Shown here: positions 19,888 through 30,515 of the stretch, piece by piece | Layout: every line of letters begins with the position of its first letter | Position numbering within the stretch: position 1 is the first letter of the stretch | Source: Emiliania huxleyi CCMP1516 | Lineage: Eukaryota; Haptophyta; Isochrysidales; Noelaerhabdaceae | DNA length: 64,000 nucleotides | Direction: 5' to 3' | Assembly: GCF_000372725.1 (NCBI RefSeq) | Contig: NW_005199194.1 | Coordinates: 43,515 to 107,514 of the forward strand | Notes under the pieces: generated by a model | Database searches by the model: none | Told to the model about the DNA's origin: nothing | The model's input: only the letters and a program-made list of their open reading frames with translations | Made by a program: the position numbers and the translations under genes

Positions 19888-20508
19888 CTACACAGTTGCT
19901 CGAAGGATACGGCGTCCGACCGCCAATGCGGCGCTGTTCATAGATCTACTAGCAGGTTGGCTCGCTAGTCGCTCGCCGGCCCGCGCAGCACGCGCGGGCC
20001 TTTTTTGTGGTCGGATGTTGGTCGTCTCGAATTTGATCGTGGGCAGGGCGTGAGAAAGCTGGACGGCTCGGTCGATGCGAGCCACCAGCTCGTGAGCGAC
20101 GGGCGCGACGGGTTCCTCGGCGTAGGCTTGGTCGTGGTGAGCAGCGCCGGCGAGAGAGGGACGGCATGCGGCTCCCAAACGAGCCGCACGGGCTTCATCT
20201 GGGCCGCCGAGGCCACCTCCTTGGTCGCGGTGGCGGGCGTGAAGGCGAGGTGGGCCGAGGCAAGCGCTGAACGTGCCGTGCCGCCTTGCGCCCCTGAGGA
20301 GGGACGAGTGTGTGGGGTGCCACGGGCGGGGGGGAGCGGTGAGAGGAGAGCGGTGGGCACCCCCACGAGGGGCTGCGCTGACGCCGCCTGCCACCCCACG
20401 CACGCCACTGACGCTGTGGGGGCGGCACGATCGAACGCGCTGGTCGGGCGGGCCGTCTGAGTCGCCCAAGCGGTGCTCTGCCGGCCGGTGGACGCGAGGG
20501 TGGCCCAA
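19888..20508 (-). CDS. Uncertain 206-aa open frame
   Basis: Minus-strand frame whose C-terminal half looks protein-like (DQAYAEEPVAPVAHELVARI then DRAVQLSHALPTIKFETTNI) with G/C-ending codons. Two other frames over the same bases are also open, including a plus-strand one at 20005-20460, so coding status is doubtful. A further plus-strand frame at 20734-21267 is equally unsupported. No family recognised. Confidence 0.2.
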   Translation of the reverse strand: MGHPRVHRPAEHRLGDSDGPPDQRVRSCRPHSVSGVRGVAGGVSAAPRGGAHRSPLTAPPRPWHPTHSSLLRGARRHGTFSACLGPPRLHARHRDQGGGLGGPDEARAARLGAACRPSLAGAAHHDQAYAEEPVAPVAHELVARIDRAVQLSHALPTIKFETTNIRPQKRPARAARAGERLASQPASRSMNSAALAVGRRILRATV

Positions 20509-21323
20509 GAGGGCTCAAAGTACGGAGCCGATACCCGGCCGTCCCGGACGCCTGGCACGCGGGCCAATGGCCCAGCTGTCCTGTGCATGGCTGGAGCGAA
20601 GGAGGGAGAGCTCAGGAGGGCGACGGGGCAGGGAAGGGGGCGATGCGATGCGGCGAGGTCTAATCGGCGGCGTGGAGAGAGGAGGTGCCAAAAGGCGACT
20701 ATAGAGAGGCCTCTACGGGTGATATAGTGCGCCATGCCGGCGGGAGAGGTCTCTCACCGCCCCCCGGGCCGTCTCGAAGGGCCGTGCAGCCCACGGCACG
20801 AGGCGCTGCTGGCGGGAGCCTGGAAGGACTTGGCCTCGTTGCACCGCGCCGCGTTGATTCGCGACCACCGTCGGCCGCGGACGGCGTCGGCGTGGCGGCC
20901 GCGGGCGCTCGCGAGACGCGCCGCTCTGCGCTGGTTCGGTTCGTTCGACTCGTTGTGCCGCCGCACGCCCGGCGGCCGCGGGTCCCAGAAGTGGTTGCGC
21001 GGGCCTCTTCCTTTCGGCCGCGGCACGTCGTCGGTCGCAACAGCGGCGCGGCGAGCCGTGGCACGTCGTTGCTGGCGCTGGTGGTTTGAGGTCGGCATCG
21101 TCCAGAGCTCGGTCGACGAGTCGAGAGCTTCAGCTGGTTCGGTGCCATGTTTGTGCGGAAAGTGGCAAATATATCTCTTTGATAGCGATGGGGACGGGGT
21201 GCTGCGCAACCGACGCCAACCAGCAGCGTTTACAGCACAGTGCGGTGCGGCTCTAGTTATACTTTGAGAGCCAGTCCGCAACCCCCACGCCCTCCTGACC
21301 CCGCACTGGTGTCTATCTGAAGG

Positions 21324-21363
21324 AGTTACTTCCTGAAGTAACTACTTACTTCGAGAAGTAACT
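21324..21363. repeat. Two adjacent 20-bp palindromes
   Basis: AGTTACTTCCTGAAGTAACT at 21324-21343 is a palindrome apart from its two central bases, and the next 20 bp, ACTTACTTCGAGAAGTAACT, is a one-mismatch palindrome of the same half-site. It looks like a doubled dyad binding site or the remnant of a hairpin element. The surrounding 19.9-22.1 kb holds no convincing gene. Confidence 0.7.
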
Positions 21364-22119
21364 ATCCCCGCCCCGCGCCTGCAATGGCCCCTAGCCCCCG
21401 CCCACAGCTCCCTAGACACAGGGCAGACCTGGACTGGAGCGGACCCGCTCCCTAATACTCCTCTGAGGAGCGTTGGTCACCGTCGGAGTCGGTGTAGGAG
21501 CTCCACCGCGCCCGCCGGGGCTTGTTCTTAGGACTTGTGTACGCCGGGCGTATCGTGCACTTGGTCGCGGAGGCGAAGGGACCTCCTGCGCTCCCCAGGC
21601 GGCCTCACCGGAGCCTGCGGCATGCTTGGGCCTGGCAGGGGACGGTGGGGGGTGCGCTCAGTACAGTCGGGGGCGCCTGCACCGCGTGAAGGCGTGAAAA
21701 AAGAAACGGAGCACTGCCGGAGATAATCATGCTCAAACTGTTGCACGGTCTTCCTCTCAGTCTCACCCCTCGCCCGTACGTACGCCTTGTGCATATCTTC
21801 GCTTCGGTTTCTATTGAAGCCCGCCCACGATTTTCCGCTCCCTCACCTGCCTAGGAATCTTCTACATCTTGTTTTGTATCCGCTTTCTCTCTTATACCGG
21901 TACCCTTTGGGCTGTCGTCGGGATCGTCCTCGCGCGGTCTTTCTCTTGTACCTATCCCCGCTCGCCGTTCCCCACACCGCGCCTGGCCCTCAAATCCCGA
22001 GGTCGAGAAACATGCCCAAGTGTATCCCGTGCGGTTTGCCGACCGCCCCCGCCCAGTGCGCCCGGTGCGCGTCGATTGCGCCTGCGCAAGGCCAAGGGGC
22101 GCACGCTGAGCGAGCGCCG

Positions 22120-23493
22120 CTAGGTCGCGGGCGGCGGGGGGCTGGGCCCGGATCTGGGCGCAAGTGTAGGGCTCGCCAAACACGCGTGCTCTCGCGCGCC
22201 TCGGAAGTCGGCCGCGTCGACGTCCGCCTCGCGGAAGGACGCGTGCGTCAGGATGGCGCCGCGGAAGACGGCGGACCGGAAGTCGCCGTGCGACAGGTCC
22301 GCGTGCGACAGGTTGGCGCGCTCGAAGCGTGCGCCCGCCCAGACGCCGCGGCGCAGCGTCGCCGAGACGAGGCGCGCCTCGGAGAGGTCCGCTGCCTCGA
22401 AGCTCGCGCCTTCACCCTCCGCCGCCGCCAAGTCGGCGAGCTGCAGCGTGGCGGACGAGAAGTTGGCGCGCGAGAGAGTGGCGCGCGCCAGCCGCGTCCC
22501 GCCCAGCCGCGCGCCACTCGCGGAGACGTCCTCCAGCAATGCACCCCGCATGCTCGCCTCGTGCAGATCGGCGCCGTCCAGGAGAGCGCCGCGCATGTCG
22601 ACGCCGTCAAAGGAGGCCGCGCGGAGCGACTGCCGCCGCAGATCCGCCCTGCGCAGGTGCCCGCACGCCCCAAAGTTGGCGGCGGGTGCTTGCCGAAGCT
22701 GCTCCTCGAGGCAGCGGTTCGGAGGCGGGTTCGGCGGAGTCAACGGCGGCGGTCTCGGCAGTGGAGGCGGAGGAGAGCTGGGCGGCGGCACGGCTGGCGG
22801 CGGCGGCGGCGGCGGTGGCGGGCTCGGCGGCGGCGTGGAGGGCGGCGGATACGGCGGCGGAGGCGGCGGCGACGGCGACGGCGGCGGCAGCGGCAAGGGC
22901 GGCGCCGGGAGGTGAGTCAACTCCGAGTTGAAGGCCTTTGTCTCTCCGAGGAAGACACTGACCCCCGGGCTCGGCTTGATGCGGCACGCGTGCCCACCCA
23001 TGGGCAGCACGTGCCATACCGGCTCCTTTTGGATTATACAGCGGTTGTACGGCCCGCCGGTGAAGTGGTAATCGGTGGCGACGCAATCCGATCGCCCGAG
23101 GCACATCGACTGGCACTCCGCCTCGCTTACGCGCCAAATCTCGTCCACCGAACCATACGCGCCCTGCTTCACCCGGCAGCCGCCGCGCTTGCCGCCAGCG
23201 AGCGGCCAGAGGCCGCCGTCACCAGCGCGTCCGCTGCTGCGCCCGCGGGAGGCTCGAGAAACGTGCGGCTGCAGCGGCGGCGGCTGAAGAGCGAGAGCCT
23301 GCGGCGGCGTCTGAAGAGCGAGCGGCGGCGGCGGCGGCGGCTGAAGAGCGAGAGGCGCATGGAGAGGTGGCTGGAGAGGGGAGGAGACGACGAAGAACGC
23401 GGTTCTCCAGGGCGGCGGCGGCGGCTGTTCTGCGATAGGAGGCGGCGTAGACGGTGGCCATCGAGCTAGTGCAGGCGGCGGTTTAGACACCAT
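22120..23493 (-). CDS. PAN/apple-like and pentapeptide-repeat protein with polyproline linker
   Basis: Single-exon frame of 457 aa. A proline-rich N-terminus (residues 1-90) is followed by a cysteine-rich PAN/apple-like module (CRVKQ...ECQSMCLGRSDCVATDYHFTG...CIIQKEP...ACRI, about 105-175). Next come about 60 residues of poly-Pro/Ser as in algal wall glycoproteins, then about 140 residues of pentapeptide repeats A(D/N)LxxA (RADLRRQSLRAASFDGVDMR, ADLHEASMRGALL, ANLSHADLSHGDF). The architecture suggests an extracellular or surface protein, but no signal peptide is present at the chosen start (23493), so an upstream exon may be missing. The opposite strand is open only because of the repeats. 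Confidence 0.7.
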   Translation of the reverse strand: MVSKPPPALARWPPSTPPPIAEQPPPPPWRTAFFVVSSPLQPPLHAPLALQPPPPPPLALQTPPQALALQPPPLQPHVSRASRGRSSGRAGDGGLWPLAGGKRGGCRVKQGAYGSVDEIWRVSEAECQSMCLGRSDCVATDYHFTGGPYNRCIIQKEPVWHVLPMGGHACRIKPSPGVSVFLGETKAFNSELTHLPAPPLPLPPPSPSPPPPPPYPPPSTPPPSPPPPPPPPPAVPPPSSPPPPLPRPPPLTPPNPPPNRCLEEQLRQAPAANFGACGHLRRADLRRQSLRAASFDGVDMRGALLDGADLHEASMRGALLEDVSASGARLGGTRLARATLSRANFSSATLQLADLAAAEGEGASFEAADLSEARLVSATLRRGVWAGARFERANLSHADLSHGDFRSAVFRGAILTHASFREADVDAADFRGAREHACLASPTLAPRSGPSPPPPAT

Positions 23494-23940
23494 CCGCCCT
23501 CTCCGCTACGCCCCCGTCGATGCGACACAGCGGGAGCCCGTGGCACGAGTAGGAATCCTAAGCCAGTCGGTCAGTCTCAGTCGCACGCCGTAAGCAAAAA
23601 TAAAAACAACATGAACCACAGGGAATTCTGATTACACTAAATAAATAAATAAAACCGGTCAAACTCTGAGACGAGATGGGATTTAGGGACATGTGTCCCC
23701 GCCCTGATTACACTACATGGAGATGACTGCTCTATTTATTTATACTACACCTCGGTTCTCATCTTGGAGTCGTTGGACGGACGGTGATGCGGGACCCCCT
23801 TTCGACTCGGGTGTTGTGTCGTGTCGTGTCTCGCTCGGGGCCGCTCGGCGCCCTCTCGGTCGCGTGGGTGCTGGCAGCAGGCTGGCTCAATCAAGAGAAT
23901 ATAGACTCTCACCTCGAGAACTTAACACATTTCCCGCTCA
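23494..23940. other. Spacer with AT-rich tetranucleotide runs
   Basis: Contains (AAAT)n at 23637-23653, the phrase GATTACACTA twice (23628 and 23706) and GGGACATGTGTCCCC at 23687, which is palindromic and resembles the introner core motif outside any intron. No gene seen. Confidence 0.5.
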
Positions 23941-25089
23941 CTACGAGAAGCCCCCGCACCGCACCGTGGCTGGCCTCGCGCCGCCCTCGCCGCCACCGCC
24001 GCCGCACGCCCGCAGACTCTGCCAGAGAGACAGCGGCGCTGGCTGCTGCGCCGGGGGAGGCCTCGCCCCGCCCCCGCCATAGTCGCGGCCGTCAACGATC
24101 GAGTAGCCGCGGCCGAATGCGTCGTCGTACCGCCTGTATGACGCTCTCCTGAGCGCCCGTCGCTCATCGCGCGCGAGCTGCTCCACACCCTTCTCGCGCA
24201 TCGCCACCTCGAGCTTGCGGGTCTTGCTCCCCTTATCTGCCGCCTGCTGCGCCGAAGCCTCGCGCGCCTCGCACAGCGCCGCATCTTTGACCGCGTGAGA
24301 GGTGATGTCGTACGCCACGCCCTCGCTCTTTTGGAGCGAGGGCGGCAGCCGCCGGTACGACTTGTGCGGCTGCTCGGCCAGCGCCGCCGCCTCCCTCTCC
24401 CTCAGCCGCGCCTCCTTGTGCGGGTTGTAGAATTCGCACTTGAGAGGGTCGTAATCGTGCGTCTCCCAAAAGCTGTGCGCCGCTCGCCGCCGCTCCCTCG
24501 CCTTGTCCGCTGCAGTCCGCTCCTCGTGGCCCCGCACGTACCGGCCGGAGAGGAGATCGTGCTCCCGGGGCCGGCTCGTCGCCGTCTGAAGCTTTGGCTT
24601 TGGCTCGCCAACGAGCTCCGCATCAGTGGGCCGTGCGGCGGGCGGGAGGTACGAGTGGTGTGCGACTGAGACGCCAGAGAGGATGTTGTACGGAAGCTCC
24701 CGCCTCGCGGCGCTGGTTGGCTGGAGCGCGTCGCTGCCGGCGGTCGAGGTGGCTGTGCTGGAGGTGCTGCTAAGGCCAGGGTGCTTGCTGCGCAATGTGA
24801 GCAGGTCGAACTCCGACTCGAGCGAGGTCTGCCGGTCGCGCGCGCGGTTGAGGTGACGGGTCACCATGGTGACCTCTTGTTCCCGCACCGAGGCCTCGCT
24901 CCCGTCCGTGAATGTCTGCAGCAGCGGGTTGTACCGGGCCTGCTCTGCGTGCTTGGAGGCGTGCGTGACGCGTGCCCGACCCTGCTCGTAAGCCTCCAGA
25001 GGGGGCTGCGCCTTCCGACCCGCCTCGTACTCCTTCAGCATGGCGCCCCACGCGGGCACGTCCGGCTGAATCATCGGGCCCGCGGGCAT
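23941..25089 (-). CDS. Conserved-looking charged protein, possibly flagellar
   Basis: Single-exon frame of about 382 aa from ATG 25089 (MPAGPMIQPDVPAWGAMLKE). It is rich in charged helices (AADKARERRRAAHSFWETHD, REREAAALAEQPHKSY). It contains short ordered motifs (PYNILSGVSVAHHSYLPP, HDYDPLKCEFYNPHKEARLR, GVAYDITSHAVKD) that resemble the repeated YDxxxxxFYNP / YNIxxG phrases of several cilium-associated proteins; that link is only an impression. The C-terminus is Gly/Pro-rich. The frame is open for 59 more codons upstream, so the true start could be further right. Confidence 0.5.
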   Translation of the reverse strand: MPAGPMIQPDVPAWGAMLKEYEAGRKAQPPLEAYEQGRARVTHASKHAEQARYNPLLQTFTDGSEASVREQEVTMVTRHLNRARDRQTSLESEFDLLTLRSKHPGLSSTSSTATSTAGSDALQPTSAARRELPYNILSGVSVAHHSYLPPAARPTDAELVGEPKPKLQTATSRPREHDLLSGRYVRGHEERTAADKARERRRAAHSFWETHDYDPLKCEFYNPHKEARLREREAAALAEQPHKSYRRLPPSLQKSEGVAYDITSHAVKDAALCEAREASAQQAADKGSKTRKLEVAMREKGVEQLARDERRALRRASYRRYDDAFGRGYSIVDGRDYGGGGARPPPAQQPAPLSLWQSLRACGGGGGEGGARPATVRCGGFS

Positions 25090-25338
25090 GCGGCTCGGGA
25101 GCTCGGCCGACTCGTCGAGGAGAGATGTAACCGGCAAGTATCTAGATACGCAAAAATCGCTCTCGCTTAGGCGAGAGGGCGACAGGGGTTCGACAGGACA
25201 GGGCCTCCGACGCTGGGGACAGAACCACACCAGTATCAGACCAGAGGGACTGCCCCCCTCCCCCACCTGCCCTGCTTACACACAGGATAGCATGCCCCGA
25301 GAGCGGCGACATTTGGCAGGGGTAACCTGGGAAGGAGA

Positions 25339-25696
25339 GAAGAGAAACACCCCCGGGATATGGACCGGGACACGCTGTGCCTGTGGTTCAGACGTCCCCC
25401 CCCTCGACGCAGTCGAGTGACGCACATGAATAGGGAGGAGAAAGTGTCCCCCCCCATATCACCACAGACGCAGCACAGGGGCTCCAATCCTGTCCCCCTG
25501 GGGGCATGTTCGCGTCGGCGCTGAGGCGCTGCTCGACGCCGCTGGCCTCTTCCGCCGCTACCACGTGCAAGCCCCGCAGAGGGGCGGGCGAGAGGGCGGC
25601 CCGAGCCCGAAAGGGCCCGCCCTCGGTCATCTTGCTCTACATGGTAACGGATAAGAAGAGAAACACCCCCGGGATATGGACCGGGACACGCTGTGG
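25339..25696 (+). repeat. Direct repeat pair, 51-56 bp
   Basis: The segments 25339-25394 and 25646-25696 are near-identical: AAACACCCCCGGGATATGGA, then CCGGGACACGCTGTG, then GGTTCAGACG. The first copy has a small internal duplication (CTGTG twice). They bracket about 250 bp without a recognised gene. Could be ends of a small direct-repeat element or a duplicated promoter. Confidence 0.75.
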
Positions 25697-25868
25697 TTCA
25701 GACGGGACGCGTCTGACCAGAATCCTTCTGGTTTATACCAGCCCACTACTTCTCTTCCACCTGGTGGTGCGATGGGCTCCCTCCCGCGTGCTAGTCCTCC
25801 CGCATGCGCAGAGCTAGATTGCTCACAGCCCTCTCCCCCCCCGTTGCCGCAGCTTCCGCGTCTGGAAG

Positions 25869-26328
25869 ATGTCGCACCGGGGCTTTCGCCGGCTTACGGA
25901 TATTCTCGAGCCGGACGACGAGGAATCATGGGCCTCGGAGCCCGTGCGCCAGCGGAACGGTCCGGGTTAGCCCCTTCCCCATGGATCCTCAGCCCAACAT
26001 TCCAGTCTCATTTCGGAAAACTCAGCCCGCAGGTAAGGGGCAAACCGCGCGGGACCCCAACGATGCTACGCTTCGCGAATTTAGCGACGAGATGGTGCGC
26101 CCAGCCCCGAAATCCAGCTTGCGCGTGCAGTACCTTTGGCGAGGCGAACCCGACGCTGCAAAAGGAACTTCCGCCTCTCCCCAGGCGCAGCTTCGAACGC
26201 AGCTGTCAAGCTCTCATCCGGGCGGCAACGGCGGCGATAGCGATGGCGGTGGCGACTGCGGTGCCTCAACGGATCCCGCTGCCCTGAACGCCGTCGAGGC
26301 TCCCAGCACGCAACGCGCAGCTCCGTAG
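25869..26328 (+). CDS. Small unknown protein, two exons
   Basis: Exon 1 (25869-25959) reads MSHRGFRRLTDILEPDDEES then WASEPVRQRN. A 73-nt GT-AG intron in phase 1 leads to exon 2 (26033-26328), which reads GKGQTARDPNDATLREFSDE then MVRPAPKSSLRVQYLWRGEP and a Ser/Gly-rich tail. The intron has the typical length here and its start (GTCCGGGT) resembles the exon 2 start (GTAAGGGG), which supports the model. About 128 aa. No family recognised. Further introns in the tail cannot be excluded. Confidence 0.45.
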
Positions 26329-26667
26329 CCCTTCTCGCCCGACACACTCGAGGTAGCGCTGATTGCTGTGGAACGCAGTGGCGCGGTGCGTCTGCCGCCG
26401 CCGGACGTGCGTGTATAGGATAGGGGCAACGGCAGACAAACTGATGGACGGGAGGGAACCGAGAGAGGACCACCGCGGCCCGTCTTGCAGAAAGAGCGCT
26501 GTAGAGCGAGTCGGCCAGGCATGGAGGCTGCTGCCGCTGCTCTACCACCTCTCACTCAGTATACTCGAGTACGGCACTTCGCGTTCGCTTTTCATCATCT
26601 CTGAATCACGAAAGAAAGGAAAGAGCCTACATACGCATGTATGTATGTAGTAAGGTGAAGAACAGCC

Positions 26668-26714
26668 AGGCTCGGTCCTCGGACTGGACACCAACGCGGT
26701 ATGGGTGGACGCTG
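26668..26714 (+). repeat. Dispersed repeat (GGACTGGACACC family), copy 2
   Basis: CCAGGCTCGGTCCTCGGACTGGACACC followed by AACGCGGTATGGGTGGACG in two joined blocks, matched at 45517-45553 and at 7247-7286 on the other strand. It lies about 220 bp before the acyltransferase start. Confidence 0.65.
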
Positions 26715-26933
26715 GACAGATGATGACGGCACGCACGAGCGACACACAGACACAAACAGGCTCACAAGACACACAGCCAGCTGGCTGCCACACACCCTCC
26801 CTGAGTTGGCGTACACATACGCATAGGGGTGCTGCTGCTAAGAGAGAAAAGAAAGAGAGAAACCGGCAATCCGAAGCGAGTGTGTTTGCGGAACAAGGGA
26901 CACGGGTCCAGAGCCAAGCCTCGCTCTTTGTAC

Positions 26934-29900
26934 ATGCTTCTCCACCTCCTCACCGTGGCCTTCACTGCGCAAGACGGCCCTCCAAACGACTGTTTCTCCT
27001 GGTGCCTCCCGTCTCTCCTCGGGCCGACCGCGTCCGCCATCCCGGGCGTGGCGCCGCCGGCGAGTGATGAAGCAGCAAAGCGCATCCTCGGCGCGTCAGC
27101 AAAGAGCATAGGCGACGTCGGAGAGTACCTCGACTGCGTGCGCATCACAAACGGCACGCACGAGCCTATCGCTGCCTATGCGCTGGCGCGCTTCTCGCTG
27201 CCGCTCGGCGGGGCCACCGCGTCGCCGACCGCCGGCGCCTCCCAGCATTATGGCTGCTGCGTGCCAAAGGCGTGCGGCGCACAAGAGCTCGAGCGAGGCT
27301 TTCGGGTCACTCTGCCGAGTAAGCTCAAATCCGCCACCGAGACGGCCGCCAAGACCGGGGCCGCATTGGACGCCATCGCCGCAGCGATCGACGGCCTCCC
27401 GCGCAACAGCAGCTTTTCGGCGGCGGCGGCGGCGCTGCGGCGCGACGCGGCCACAGCGAACCAGTCGCACATGCCGCGGGCTGCCGCGGCGCTCTCCGCT
27501 GCCGCACAGGGCGCGGAGCAAGCCGCGCATGCGGACACGGCGCTCCGGGCCGCGGCGGCGGCAGCCGCGGCGCAAAACAAGACGGCAGCGGCGGCGGCGC
27601 TAAGGGCTGCCGACGAGCTCCTGCGTCGCGGTCCTGGCGGCGGGTGGATGAACGCCTTGGAAAAGGAGAGGGAGAAGCTGGAGGCCCAGGCGGCGGCTCT
27701 CAACGCGTCAGCCGCCGCGCTCGCCGCCCTCTCCTCGGCCGTGAGTGCGATGCAGTTTGACGTTACGGTTGGCTCTCAGAGGGCGGGCCTGGGAGGGGCG
27801 GGGTGGGCGTGGGTGGTGCTCGCTGGAGCGCTCCTCACCCTCGCCGCTGCCGGGACCGCGGTCGACGTCGCGGCTCAGCGGTACCCGCCTGGCGGAGGGA
27901 AGCCGCCCTCCCCCTCCGGCGCAGAAGCGCACACGCGACCGCTCTGCGCCGCCTCGTGCGCACCGAGCGCGCCTCTCGCTCCGACGGCGGTTGAGCCGCT
28001 GCGAGCCCCTCCCCCGCCCGGCGGCGAGAATGGCGGCGGCGGCGCGTCGCTGCTCCCCGCGGACGATGCCGAGGGCGGCGCCGACCTCTCCAACTCCTCC
28101 TCGCGCTCCTCCTCCCCCGCGCAGCGGATGGGCGCCTGCAACATTGGGCCGCGAGGGTCTGGCGCCTTCGACTTCAGAGACGACTCGGCGCCCTCCGCCC
28201 GCCCTCCGGCGCGGCAGGGCTCGGGCGGGGCAGCCTCCGGGGGAAGGCGGGGCGAGGAGCCGCTCGGCGTCGCCTTGCTCCGCTGCTTCTCCCTCGTCCG
28301 CAACTGGAGGTCCAGAGAAGAGCCAGAGATCACCAGAGATCACCAGAGATCACCTGAGATCACCCGAGATCACCCGAGATCACGTAACCATAGACCACCC
28401 GAGAGGAGACCGCCCGACGTCACCCCGAGCTCGCCGAGGCAGGTCGCTCGGCTCGCTGCGCGCCGACGGCACGATGGGCTGCCTCGACGGGATGCGATGC
28501 TTCTCGATGGCGTGGGTCATCTTCGGCCACACGATCGTCTACGCGATGGGCGCCTTGCGGTCTCCAGCTCGACGCGGAGCTGTGAACCGCGTCTCCTCAC
28601 GCGTCCAGCTGTGAATAGGCGCGGGCGGTCTCCAGTTCGACGCGGAGCTGCTGCCGCCCGGCTGGGCAGACAAGCTGCCACCGTCGACGCTCGCTTCCTT
28701 CTCGCTGCCGCCAGAGGGGGGACGGCTCGCCACGGCCGCCTGCCAGCCCGCGCTTGCCGCCCCCCCCCTCGGCCCTTGCCTGACCCCTGCCGGAGCGTGC
28801 CCACAGGTCAGCTATCAGCTCGTCCCCGCCGCCTTCTTCGCGGTCGACACCTTCTTCTGGCTTTCTGGCCTGCTCACCACGCACGCCCTCCTCCCCTCCG
28901 TCCGCAAGGCCGCCTCGGCCGGCAAGGCGTGGTGGAGCGCCTACCCGATGTACGCACTCGGCCGCTGGATGCGCCTCTCTCCGCTGGTCGGCGTGCTGCT
29001 CCTCACGACGGTGGGGCTGCACTGCCCGCGCTCGGGGACATGTCTAGGACACGCCCACGACATGTCCGAGACACGCCCCGTAGGTCGGGCTGCTGCCCGC
29101 GCTCGGGGACGGGCCCATGTGGAGCTTGGGCGGCGCCGAGGGGGACGCTTGCAGGGCGGGCGGCTGGTGGCTCAACCTGCTCTACGTGCAGAACCTCTTC
29201 GCGCTCGCCGCGCCCGACTCGGCCCTCTGGCGGTGCGAGGGCCACCTCTGGTACCTCGCCAACGACATGCAGTTCTTCCTCGCCGCGCCCCTCTTCGCGT
29301 ACCCCCTCGTCACCCGCCCGGCCGCCGGCTGGGCGCTGCTCGCCACCGCTTTGACCGCCTCCACCGCCGCCAACGCGGTCATCGCCGCCGTCAACGGCTA
29401 CGCCGCTTCGCCTCTCTTTGACCAGACCTACTTTACGAACGTGTACATCCAGCCGTGGACGCGCGCCCAGCCCTTCCTCGTCGGCGCCGCCTTCGCCGCC
29501 TTTTGGGACCGGCTTCAGGGCGGCGCCGCCCCCCTCGCGCGGCGGCACTCGCCCGCCAGCGCCGCGTCGCACGCCCGCCGAGCCGATCCGGCGTGGCTGG
29601 TGTGGGGGCTCGCCGCCGGCGCGGCGGCGGTGATGCTCGCCCTCTCCTTCGGCACGCTCGGCCTCTACTCGGCGCTCCCCTCCCCGTGGAGCGAGGCGCA
29701 GAACGTGTCGTACATCGCCCTCTCTCGGCTCGGCTGGCCAGTCGGCCTCTCCGCCGTCGCCTACCTCTGCTTCTCGGGCCAGGCGCCGCTCGTCAACGGC
29801 CTCCTCTCCTGGTGGCCGCTGCAGGTCTTCGGCAAGCTCACCTTCGCCGCCTACATTGTCCACCCCGTCGTCATGTACGGCGTCAACTACTCGACCACCG

Positions 29901-30055
29901 CGCCGATCGAGTTCTCGGACATCTGGTTCGCAAAGTCTTTCACGAGCTTCCTCGCCTGGGCCTCGCTGCTCGCCCTCCTCCTCTGGCTGCTCGCCGAGAA
30001 GCCAGCCGCCAACCTGCTCGCGCTCGCACTCGGACGGCTCGGCCTCAAGGGCTGA
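26934..30055 (+). CDS. NRF6-like membrane acyltransferase (acyltransferase-3 family)
   Basis: The N-terminus has a signal peptide (MLLHLLTVAFTAQ). A Cys-rich NRF domain follows (NDCFSWC, EYLDCVRITNGTHEP, YGCCVPKACGAQELE), then an Ala-rich coiled segment, the first TM (GWAWVVLAGALLTLAAAGTA) and a Pro/Ser-rich cytoplasmic stretch. The acyltransferase-3 multi-pass domain starts LDGMRCFSMAWVIFGHTIVY and continues FFAVDTFFWLSGLLTTHAL to the final TM helices. Exons: 26934-28309, 28443-28549, 28619-28737, 28807-29010, 29084-30055; donors GT, GC, GC, GT. Flank repeats at 28550/28619 (about 30 bp) and 29011/29084 (about 28 bp) fix the junctions. Family members move acyl groups or lipids across membranes; the substrate is unknown. 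Convergent with the next gene. Confidence 0.85.
28316..28382 (+). repeat. AGATCACC tandem repeat inside intron
   Basis: About six tandem copies of an 11-bp unit (CAGAGATCACC, drifting to CGAGATCACC) within intron 1 of the acyltransferase gene. They account for much of the extra length of this 133-nt intron. Confidence 0.8.
29039..29083 (+). mobile_element. Introner core, acyltransferase intron 4
   Basis: A 45-bp core with ACATGTCTAGGACACG, GACATGTCC and acceptor CCCGTAG. The intron-side flank (29011-29038) and exon-side flank (from 29084) share GCTGC..CCCGCGCTCGGGGA. It is nearly co-linear with the calpain core at 55491. Confidence 0.85.
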
Positions 30056-30515
30056 GGAGAGGGCGGCGCGCGGGAGCAGGCGAAGCTCTCCTGTCTGTCC
30101 GTGTTGATTACGAGATGTGTGAGACCACCGTACGTATGAAGGGGAGAGGGGGGGGGCGCGCGAATGGAAGCTCGAGATGTAGCTCTTGTCGGGAGACGAT
30201 GTGGTGTGTGGCTGTGGGGGTTTGTGTGCGGCCTCCTCTCGCGCTGCCGCTCCGCGGGCCACCCCCCCTCTCTAGCTCTAGGCGCGGGTAGAAAGGCGCG
30301 CCCCGTAAAGCCGTACCGCGCGTACGTGCCCGCAAGCTGAGATGCCTGTCGATCTCGAACCTGTACTAGTCTTGTGGTCTCGCGTCTCACACTTCATTCG
30401 TCACACGGAAAGTCAAAAGGACAAAATCCCATCTGGATCTGCATCGGCCATCGCTTACGCTTTTTTCTCCTCCCTCCATATAAACCCTCGACGATCGACG
30501 TGTACATGCACATGC

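Noticed and set aside
22253-23469. Long plus-strand open frames opposite the PAN/pentapeptide gene
   Set aside because: They are arginine/proline shadows of a GC-rich coding strand; the minus strand has the recognisable repeats and cysteine module.
27745-28614. Alternative plus-strand frame of 289 codons over the acyltransferase gene
   Set aside because: Only its last part (from 28443) is real, as exon 2 of the acyltransferase; the rest is an Arg/Pro-rich shadow.
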